From JBEVNX01 sp040507895 (GTDB taxonomy: Bacteria > Desulfobacterota > Binatia > JACPRU01), in the NCBI GenBank assembly GCA_040507895.1, contig JBEVNX010000207.1, positions 1 to 5,482 on the forward strand: a stretch of 5,482 bases of DNA. The letters run 5' to 3'. A program made the translations under genes and the position numbers. Positions 1 to 5,482 of the stretch are shown in pieces; the first letter of the stretch is position 1; each line of letters opens with the position of its first letter. The notes under the pieces are model-generated. The model searched no databases, was not told where the DNA came from, and was given only the letters and a program-made list of their open reading frames with translations.

Positions 1-820
1 GGCGGCCGATCGGGATCGTGGAGATCAGCAGGTCACCTTCGAGAGTCGTCTCGCGCCCCCCTTCGCGGAGCGAGACCGACACTCGATCGGACCGCAGCTC
101 GACCCGCACCGCGGTCGCGCCGCTGCGCGCCTCGCCGCCGAGACCCAGATAGGTCGCGGCCAGATTCCGCGGAATCGCATCGATGCCGCCGGGCGGGTAG
201 TGGATTACGTTGCGCTTCACCCGCCGTTCCTCCTGCAGGGCCTTCATGGCGAAGCGGAAGAGGCTCGCCTCGCGCCATTGCGAGAGGAACTTCAGCTTCT
301 GCACGCCCCAGTCTTTGGACACCTTCTCCGCCGGCAGACCGTAGAGCTTCTGGATGTACCCCGCGAGCGAAATGTAGTCGTAGACTCGACGGCCCACGCC
401 GCGCACTACCCACTCCTCGACGTTGCGCTCGTCCACGTCCCCGAAGCGCAGGAAGATGTTCCGCCGGATCAGCTCGGCGACCATCCCCGGGACCATCTTC
501 GGCTCCATCTGCCGGATCAGGTCCTTGGGATCGAACGGGAAGTTGAAGTACTTCCGTCGGAAGTACATTTTCTCCTTCGTCCCGCAAAGCGGCTCGAGGT
601 CGATGTTCGGCGCGAGCGTCTCGCGGAGCAGCGGGAGAATCGGCGCGCCGAAGAGATAGTGCGGGCCGTAGTCGAAGGCGTAGCCGTCGACGCGATAGCA
701 CTTCGCGAGCCCGCCGAGCTCGGCCTCCTTTTCGACGATGACCGTCTCGTGGCCTTGGCGACGCAGCGCGATGCCCGCGGCCAGCGCGGACAGCCCTCCG
801 CCGAGGAGCAGGACCTTCAT
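1..820 (-). CDS. FAD-dependent oxidoreductase, UDP-galactopyranose mutase / protoporphyrinogen-oxidase-like (3'-truncated by window edge)
   Basis: The reading frame starts at ATG 818-820 and stays open for 273 codons to the left edge, so the C-terminal part is missing. The N-terminus is a dinucleotide-binding Rossmann strand and loop (MKVLLLGGGLSA, residues 1-12). An acidic residue, E30 in VIVEK, ends the second strand where FAD ribose is bound. The second FAD motif follows (ELGGLAK 34-40, then FDYGPHYLF 49-57). Residues 88-96 (RRKYFNFPF) match the aromatic-Pro-Phe element of UGM/PPOX-type flavoproteins. YIQKLYGLPAEKVSKDW (155-171) and YPPGGIDAIPRNLA (208-221) also fit this fold, as does DLLISTIPI near the edge. 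There is no signal peptide or membrane segment, so a cytosolic enzyme is expected. The third Rossmann glycine is Ala (A12). The start overlaps the stop of the upstream hydrolase by one base, so translation is probably coupled. The fold is confident. The reaction (mutase, desaturase or oxidase) cannot be decided. Confidence 0.87.
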   Translation of the reverse strand, partial: MKVLLLGGGLSALAAGIALRRQGHETVIVEKEAELGGLAKCYRVDGYAFDYGPHYLFGAPILPLLRETLAPNIDLEPLCGTKEKMYFRRKYFNFPFDPKDLIRQMEPKMVPGMVAELIRRNIFLRFGDVDERNVEEWVVRGVGRRVYDYISLAGYIQKLYGLPAEKVSKDWGVQKLKFLSQWREASLFRFAMKALQEERRVKRNVIHYPPGGIDAIPRNLAATYLGLGGEARSGATAVRVELRSDRVSVSLREGGRETTLEGDLLISTIPIGR

Positions 821-835
821 CACTCGATGTACCCC
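818..835 (-). promoter_or_regulatory. TGATG stop/start overlap with embedded ribosome binding site for the flavoprotein
   Basis: The TGA of paralog C (820-822) and the ATG of the flavoprotein (818-820) share one base. GGGG at 832-835, in the codons for the Met-Gly-Tyr tail, lies 11 bases before the ATG and is a plausible though distant Shine-Dalgarno element. The arrangement suggests termination-reinitiation coupling of the flavoprotein to the hydrolase. Confidence 0.55.
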
Positions 836-2508
836 ATGCCGCGCAGCGACTCCTCGATCGTTCTCGACTCTTCGTCGGAGTACGTCGACTTGCCGGCTCC
901 CGGGGCTCCGCCGTCCCGGCTGAGGTCGATGTCCGCGCACTGCGGCGGACGGCGCGCCACGACGCCCGGCTCGAAAATCTCGAGAGCGACCCGCCCATCC
1001 ACCGATGCTGGAATCGGCAGCCCGAGACCGTAGAGGATCGTCGGAAAGAGATCGACCAGGTCGAGCGGGCCGACGGACGCTCCGCGGACGATCTCCGGCC
1101 CCCAGGCGATGAACAGGCCCTCGACCTGGTGCGTACCGCTCACGAAGAACTGCCTCCCGTCCTTGGTGGCGACGATCTTGCGATAGTTCTTCCCCGGAAG
1201 GAACGGCCCGCCGCGGATCTGGTGCGCGAGCTTCGGCGGACAGAGAACGAGATCCGGCGCCTCCTCCAACCAGGGCCCGTGATAGATCTCCTCCCGCCGG
1301 TAGACCTTCTCGATCAGCTTCTCGCCGGTCTCGGGGTGCTCGAGGGCCTGGAGGCGAGCGATCAACGTGTCGCGCAGGGCCTCGTACTCGCCGCCGGGCT
1401 CGACGATCCCCGCACGATCCCGCCCCTTCAGATTGATCCGCAGCGTCGCCGGATGCTCCCCCGAATAGACCCGGGTGGCGGGCCAATCGATGAGCGATCG
1501 GCGGATGAAGCCCTGCGAACGAACGCGGAGCTTCGGAAAGATCCGCATCAGCTGGTCCTTCAGCTGCGACGTCAGCCGGCGCGACAGATGGCGCGAGGCG
1601 AAGCGCAGGCCGCTCCGGGCTAGGGCGCGGAGCGACCGCCCCGACTGGAAGCGCAGCCAGCCTTGCTCGCGGAGCCACTCGTCGATGAAGAACACGTACG
1701 GAGACGTCGGGCCCGCGCCGTGATCCGAGACCACGAGGAGCGTCGCGTCCCCCGGCAGGCGAGCGCGGATCCTTCCGAGGGCGTCGTCCAGCCGCCGGTA
1801 GACAGATCGAATCGCATCACGAAACTCGTGGTCGGTTCCGAGGAACTGCCAGAAGTGGTGCTGTACCTGATCGATCGCAGAGAAGTTCACGACGAAGAAG
1901 TCCCACTCCTGATGCTCGAGCAAGTGAAGCACCAGCTTCTCGCGCGCATCGGTCATGTCGAAGAGACCCTTCAACGCCCCCCGGCGCTTCGCGTCGGAGT
2001 CGAGATATCCGTCCCCGATGTGCAGATGGATGACGTAGCCTTCGGCGACTCGTAAGAGCGTGTCGCGGAACTCCGGCGGATGGACGAAGGGCGACTCGAT
2101 TCCCGGCGCGTCCATGCCTCCGACCAGGATCCCTTTCACGGCCTCGGGCGGATACGTCATGGGGATGTTGACCACCACCACCTTCTTGCCGAGCTCCGAC
2201 AAGAGGCTCCAGAGTGTGCGGCTCTTCACGCTTCGATTGTTGACGAATTGGAAGGCATAGCCGTTCGGATCCTTGCTCTTGAACCCGAAGATTCCGTGGC
2301 GACCGGGATTCACGCCGGTCATGAACGTCCCCCACGCCTGCGGCGAAAAGGGAAGCATCACCGAGCGGAGCACGGCACGAGTGCCTTCGGCGAGCAGCCG
2401 CCCGAGGTTCGGGAGGTCGCCGGCGCGCACCCAGGGATCGACGAGGTCGAAGGTCGCCGAGTCCAGCCCGAGACAGAATACGCGACGGGGCTCGGCCGGT
2501 GAGTTCAT
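820..2508 (-). CDS. Alkaline-phosphatase-superfamily hydrolase (type I phosphodiesterase/nucleotide pyrophosphatase-like), paralog C
   Basis: A complete 562-residue protein that probably hydrolyses or transfers a phosphoester; its substrate is unknown. The metal-site elements occur in the family's order: VFCLGLD with D16; SPQAWGTFMTG with S55 at the nucleophile position, then NPGRHGIFGF; D213-x-x-Q-H217; SDHGAG with D262 and H263; and GTHQVEG with H460. The length suits COG3379-type predicted phosphohydrolases. The first core strand begins at about residue 9 with no signal peptide, which supports both this start and a cytosolic location. A basic, Arg-rich insert spans about 286-338, followed by IDW and an INLKGR/YEALRD segment typical of this group. 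The tail has Y-S-x-E-E and ends MGYIE. This is the most diverged of the three paralogs: after GAGP it reads TSPYVFFIDEWL, where the other two share an Asn-Lys and Leu-Asn-Glu-Trp-Leu pattern. It starts on a 4-base ATGA overlap with the upstream paralog. Confidence 0.93.
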   Translation of the reverse strand: MNSPAEPRRVFCLGLDSATFDLVDPWVRAGDLPNLGRLLAEGTRAVLRSVMLPFSPQAWGTFMTGVNPGRHGIFGFKSKDPNGYAFQFVNNRSVKSRTLWSLLSELGKKVVVVNIPMTYPPEAVKGILVGGMDAPGIESPFVHPPEFRDTLLRVAEGYVIHLHIGDGYLDSDAKRRGALKGLFDMTDAREKLVLHLLEHQEWDFFVVNFSAIDQVQHHFWQFLGTDHEFRDAIRSVYRRLDDALGRIRARLPGDATLLVVSDHGAGPTSPYVFFIDEWLREQGWLRFQSGRSLRALARSGLRFASRHLSRRLTSQLKDQLMRIFPKLRVRSQGFIRRSLIDWPATRVYSGEHPATLRINLKGRDRAGIVEPGGEYEALRDTLIARLQALEHPETGEKLIEKVYRREEIYHGPWLEEAPDLVLCPPKLAHQIRGGPFLPGKNYRKIVATKDGRQFFVSGTHQVEGLFIAWGPEIVRGASVGPLDLVDLFPTILYGLGLPIPASVDGRVALEIFEPGVVARRPPQCADIDLSRDGGAPGAGKSTYSDEESRTIEESLRGMGYIE

Positions 2509-2528
2509 TCGATGTACCCGAGCCCCTT
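2505..2528 (-). promoter_or_regulatory. ATGA start/stop overlap with embedded ribosome binding site for paralog C
   Basis: The ATG of paralog C (2506-2508) overlaps the TGA of paralog B (2505-2507), a standard arrangement for translational coupling. Two purine-rich candidates lie inside the end of paralog B: GGG at 2517-2519, 8 bases before the ATG, and AAGGGG at 2523-2528, 14 bases before it. The nearer one falls in the codons for the conserved Gly-Tyr-Ile-Glu tail. Confidence 0.6.
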
Positions 2529-4208
2529 CAAGTGCGACAGCACCTCCATTTGCTCCTCGTCGGTGTAGATTTCACGGCCGTCGACATCGCGGAATTCGAC
2601 CCCCTCGGCCTTTTCCCACCGCACCGGTACCCTCTCGAGAAACGCTTCCTCGAACGCCTCTGAGAGCACCCTGCCATCGACGTCGGTCGGGATCGGGAGG
2701 CCAAGCGTATGAAGGATCGTCGGAAAGAGGTCCGGTAGCGCGGCCTTGGTGAGCTCGGCTCCCTCGCGGACCCCGGGGCCGTGGAGAAAGAGCACGCCTT
2801 CGGGGCGATGTCGTCCGTTGGCTCCATTCCAGTTCGGCTGTTTGCGGACGAAGCCGCCTTGCTTGCGGCCCATCGGCGAGAGCTGCCCCGAGATGTCGTA
2901 GAGCGACCCGCGCGTCAGGAGCAGGATGTCCGGAAGCTCCTCGGCGCACGGTCCGCGGTACGCCTCCTCACGGCGCCGGACGCGCTCGAAGAGCGGTTCG
3001 CCTCCATCGGGGTCACGGAGGCCCTCGAGCTCCGCGATCAGTCGTGCGCGGAGCGGCTCGTAGTCCGCCGGCTCGACGACGCCGGCCGGATAGCGGCCTT
3101 TGACGTGCAGTCGCAGGCCGTCCTCCTCGGCATAGAACGCCGCCGTTCGCGCCCAGTCGATAGTCCCGAGACCGGCCGAGAACTTGACGAGCAGCGACAT
3201 GCGGGCGAACCACACGGGGAACAGCCGCTTCAACCGGACTTTCAGCTGCGGCGTCGCAAAGGCGAGGACCCTGCGCGCCGGCCCCGCGAGCGCATCGCGC
3301 AGGCCGCCGAGCCCCCGCCGTCCGTCCGCCGCCGGGTCGCGCCGCGCCAGGTACCCTCGCTCGCAGAGCCACTCGTTCAACAGGATGGCCTTGTTGATGC
3401 GCGGGCCCGCCCCGTGATCCGACAGCACCACCAGCGTCGTGTCGGCGTCGAGCCTTTGCAGGAGATCCGCGGCGACGGCGTCGAGCCGCCGGTACACTTC
3501 CGCGATCGCACCCCGCAGATCCGCCGCGGCGTGAGGCGAGAAGTCGGGGTGGGAGGGATCCATGTACTTCCAATAGTGGTGCTGGGCGACGTCAGGGTTG
3601 TTGAAGCGCACCACGAAGAAGTCCCAGGGATGGGCCCCCATCAGGTGCTTGACCGCGCGATGGCGGGCGTCGATCGACGAGAGGATCATGCCGAGCGCTC
3701 GCTGACGGCTGCGGTCGGACTGAAGGTAGCCACCCAGGTGCAGGTTGATCGTGTAGTCGGGCACCACCCCGAGAAGCTCCCGCTTGAGCTCGCGAGGATG
3801 CGTGAAATCGACGTGCAGCCCCGGGGTGTCGAGCCCGGTCACGAGCAGGCCGTTCACCGGACGCGGCGGATAGGTCATCGGCACGTTGACGACGATGACC
3901 CGCTTGCCGCGCGCCCCGAGCAGGTCCCACAAGGTCTGCGCGCGGTTATCCGCGCCGGTCACGAGCCGCATGCGGTACTGCGAGCACATCATTCGGGTGA
4001 AGCCGACGATGCCGTGTTTCCCCGGGTTCTTGCCGGTCGCGAAGGTCGTCCAAGCGGGCGGCGAGATCGCCGGGAGGGTCGATTGGAGCGCCCCGGACGC
4101 CCCGCGCTCACGCAGCCGCGCGAACGTCGGGAGCTCGCCGGAGGCGATCATCCCGTTCACCACGTCGGGGGTCGCGCCGTCGAGCCCGAGAACGAAGACC
4201 TTGCTCAT
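2505..4208 (-). CDS. Alkaline-phosphatase-superfamily hydrolase (type I phosphodiesterase/nucleotide pyrophosphatase-like), paralog B
   Basis: A complete 567-residue protein with a full set of AlkP/NPP-type catalytic elements. These are VFVLGLDGATPD with metal ligand D10; SPPAWTTFATG with S49 at the presumed nucleophile position, followed by NPGKHGIVGF; NPDVAQH with D206 and H210; SDHGAG with D264 and H265; and NGRHRPEG with H467. The conserved INLHLGGYLQSD (154-165) recurs in the partial paralog upstream. The ATG is followed almost at once by the first core strand, so there is no signal peptide and the protein is expected in the cytosol. A basic insert lies at about 288-348 and includes LKVRLKRLFP. 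The C-terminus carries Y-T-x-E-E and ends GLGYIE. It is closer to paralog A than to paralog C: both share GPR-x-NK and LNEWL after the DHG motif. The gene follows paralog A by 18 bases and overlaps paralog C by 4 bases. The substrate is unknown. The superfamily call is secure. Confidence 0.94.
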   Translation of the reverse strand: MSKVFVLGLDGATPDVVNGMIASGELPTFARLRERGASGALQSTLPAISPPAWTTFATGKNPGKHGIVGFTRMMCSQYRMRLVTGADNRAQTLWDLLGARGKRVIVVNVPMTYPPRPVNGLLVTGLDTPGLHVDFTHPRELKRELLGVVPDYTINLHLGGYLQSDRSRQRALGMILSSIDARHRAVKHLMGAHPWDFFVVRFNNPDVAQHHYWKYMDPSHPDFSPHAAADLRGAIAEVYRRLDAVAADLLQRLDADTTLVVLSDHGAGPRINKAILLNEWLCERGYLARRDPAADGRRGLGGLRDALAGPARRVLAFATPQLKVRLKRLFPVWFARMSLLVKFSAGLGTIDWARTAAFYAEEDGLRLHVKGRYPAGVVEPADYEPLRARLIAELEGLRDPDGGEPLFERVRRREEAYRGPCAEELPDILLLTRGSLYDISGQLSPMGRKQGGFVRKQPNWNGANGRHRPEGVLFLHGPGVREGAELTKAALPDLFPTILHTLGLPIPTDVDGRVLSEAFEEAFLERVPVRWEKAEGVEFRDVDGREIYTDEEQMEVLSHLKGLGYIE

Positions 4209-4226
4209 GTCTTACGGTTCCGCCAC
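4209..4226 (-). promoter_or_regulatory. Short intergenic spacer with ribosome binding site for paralog B
   Basis: These 18 bases separate the TAG of paralog A from the ATG of paralog B and are the only non-coding bases in the window. Read on the minus strand they contain GGCGGAA (4218-4224), 9 bases before the ATG, a modest Shine-Dalgarno candidate. An in-frame TAA follows the TAG, so readthrough into paralog B is blocked. The spacer is too short for a promoter and has no terminator-like hairpin, which supports co-transcription. Confidence 0.55.
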
Positions 4227-5482
4227 CTACTCGATGTAGCCGAGGCCTCGCAGATCGTCGATGCGCTTCGCCGCATCCTCCGCCGAATAGATCTCGCCGC
4301 CGCTGCCACGGTCCTCGTCGGGCTCGACGATCTCGACCTGGATCGGACGTTCCGCGACGAGAGCCGGATCGAAAATCTCGGTGAGGACGCGCCCGTCGAC
4401 GTCGCTCGGAATCGGCAGACCGAGGAGATAGAAGACGGTCGGCAGGACGTCGACGATCTCGAAGTGAGGCTTCTCCACCCCCGCGAGGACCTGCGGCCCG
4501 CGCGCGATGAAGATGCCCTCCCTGCGGTGCGATCCGCTGATCTTCCGCCAGTGCTCCTCGGTTTGGATCAGCCCGCCGCTCTCCGCGTTGCGCTTCCAGT
4601 TCCGCGATACCCGCGAGCTGATGTTGTACTGGTCCTTCACGCAGATCGCGACGATGTCGGGCAGGTACTTCACGTAGGGTCCCTGGAAGACCTCCTCCCG
4701 CTTGGCGACGGTCTGGAAGATCTTCTCGTTCGTCGACGGATCGCGTAGCTCGCGCAGCTCGGCGATGATCTGGTCGCGCAATGGCTCGTACTCGTCGGCG
4801 GCGACGGTCCCCTTCGGGTACTCGCCCTGCCGGTTGATGCGGATCCCCTCGATCTCTCCGACGAAGGCACGGGTCCGGCTCCAATCGATGTCCGGGAAGC
4901 GGAAGTAGGTCCAGGTGCGGGAGACCGCGCCCGGAAGGCGCTTCATGATCCCCTGCTTCACCTCTGCGGGAAGGAAGCGTAGCAGCGTCGAGAGCCCTAC
5001 TTCCATCACCGGACGCGCGAGGCGGCGCACCTTCGAGCCGAGCCCGCCCGAGGTCCTGGACGTGGCGAGCGCCAGGTATTCGCGTCCGGCGAGCCACTCA
5101 TTCAGCCGGACGGTCTTGTTGGTCCGCGGCCCGGCCCCGTGATCGGACATCACGACGAGCGTCGCATCGGCCGGCAGCGCCTCGAGGACAAGCGCGGCGG
5201 TTTCGTCGAGCTTCTGGTAGATCGTCGGAATCGCGTTCTTCAGCTCCTGCGGGCAGCTCGGATCGTAGTAGCGGTGGTTCTTGTCCATGAACCGCCAGAA
5301 CTGGTGCTGGACGTTGTCGGGGCTGTTGAAGCGAACGGCGAAGAAGTCCCACGGGCGATCCCGCATCAGGTGCAGCACGAGGCGCCGGCGGGCTTCGATC
5401 GAGGCCAGCATCACGCCGATCGCCTCGATACGCCGCTTCTGACTCTGCAGGAATCCTCCCAGGTGAAGGTTGATGCGGTAGT
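4227..5482 (-). CDS. Alkaline-phosphatase-superfamily hydrolase, paralog A (5'-truncated by window edge)
   Basis: The frame is open from the right edge (first full codon Tyr at 5478-5480) to TAG at 4227-4229, giving about 418 visible residues. Internal GTG and ATG codons at 5412-5414 and 5409-5411 should not be taken as the start, because the upstream codons (YRINLHLGGFLQSQ) align with residues 152-164 of paralog B. About 150 N-terminal residues, including the first metal Asp and the nucleophile, therefore lie outside the window. Visible ligands are Asp (5316-5318) and His (5304-5306) in NSPDNVQH, Asp-His of SDHGAG (5139-5144), and His of SGSHRREG (4527-4529). A basic insert (SKVRRLARP, VKQGIMKRLP) precedes PDIDW. 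The tail has Y-S-x-E-D and ends GLGYIE. It most resembles paralog B. It is the first gene of the visible series; its promoter and start are not in the window. The substrate is unknown. Confidence 0.92.
   Translation of the reverse strand, partial: YRINLHLGGFLQSQKRRIEAIGVMLASIEARRRLVLHLMRDRPWDFFAVRFNSPDNVQHQFWRFMDKNHRYYDPSCPQELKNAIPTIYQKLDETAALVLEALPADATLVVMSDHGAGPRTNKTVRLNEWLAGREYLALATSRTSGGLGSKVRRLARPVMEVGLSTLLRFLPAEVKQGIMKRLPGAVSRTWTYFRFPDIDWSRTRAFVGEIEGIRINRQGEYPKGTVAADEYEPLRDQIIAELRELRDPSTNEKIFQTVAKREEVFQGPYVKYLPDIVAICVKDQYNISSRVSRNWKRNAESGGLIQTEEHWRKISGSHRREGIFIARGPQVLAGVEKPHFEIVDVLPTVFYLLGLPIPSDVDGRVLTEIFDPALVAERPIQVEIVEPDEDRGSGGEIYSAEDAAKRIDDLRGLGYIE

Noticed and set aside
33..998. Minus-strand open frame of 321 codons in an alternative frame
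   Set aside because: The product is an Arg-, Ala- and Gly-rich low-complexity sequence typical of a GC-rich off-frame. The overlapping frame encodes a convincing flavoprotein with FAD-binding motifs.
200..1033. Plus-strand open frame of 277 codons opposite the flavoprotein and the end of paralog C
   Set aside because: It is the antisense shadow of a GC-rich coding region, crosses the boundary of two well-supported minus-strand genes and has no recognisable domain.
818..4241. Promoters or terminators between the genes
   Set aside because: The junctions are 18-base, 4-base overlap and 1-base overlap. None has room for a promoter or shows a hairpin followed by a T-run.
2781..4748. A 655-codon open frame on the plus strand spanning paralogs A and B
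   Set aside because: It lies in exact codon register opposite the two hydrolase genes, where an antisense stop requires TTA, CTA or TCA in the sense strand, and these codons are rare in GC-rich genes. The 18-base spacer is a multiple of three and keeps the register. The translation is rich in Arg, Glu, Asp, Val and Leu with no recognisable motif, whereas the sense strand carries clear catalytic motifs.
4227..5414. Paralog A starting at the internal GTG/ATG near 5409-5414
   Set aside because: The frame continues upstream to the window edge with residues matching paralog B, so these are internal codons and the true start lies outside the window.

Overview
The window is a GC-rich stretch of bacterial DNA. 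All of its supportable genes lie on the minus strand and are packed end to end like a single transcription unit, read from high to low coordinates. Two genes are complete and two run off the window edges. No RNA gene, mobile element, CRISPR array, promoter or terminator is visible. There is no gene-free stretch longer than 18 bases. The strong preference for G or C in third codon positions suggests a high-GC bacterium. The phylum cannot be fixed from this sequence.

In order of transcription, the layout is as follows. (1) An alkaline-phosphatase-superfamily hydrolase, 5'-truncated by the right edge (4227 to the window end). (2) A complete 567-residue paralog (2505-4208), starting 18 bases after the first gene's stop. 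(3) A complete 562-residue paralog (820-2508), whose start overlaps the previous stop by 4 bases (ATGA). (4) An FAD-binding oxidoreductase of the UDP-galactopyranose mutase / protoporphyrinogen-oxidase-like fold, starting on a 1-base overlap (TGATG) at 820 and open to the left edge.

The three hydrolases share the two-metal catalytic framework of the type I phosphodiesterase / nucleotide pyrophosphatase group. They also share a basic insert of about 55-65 residues after the Asp-His-Gly metal motif, and the same C-terminal tail ending in Gly-Tyr-Ile-Glu. The two with visible N-termini start directly on the first core strand without a signal peptide, so they look cytosolic. Their substrates cannot be read from the sequence.

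The tight coupling suggests that the three hydrolases and the flavoprotein act in one pathway. UGM/PPOX-like flavoproteins are often found in sugar-nucleotide, glycan or polyprenoid-linked gene sets, so a surface-polysaccharide or glycolipid locus is a reasonable inference but is not shown here. The most noteworthy point is the tandem amplification of three diverged cytosolic-type AlkP hydrolases coupled to one flavoenzyme.
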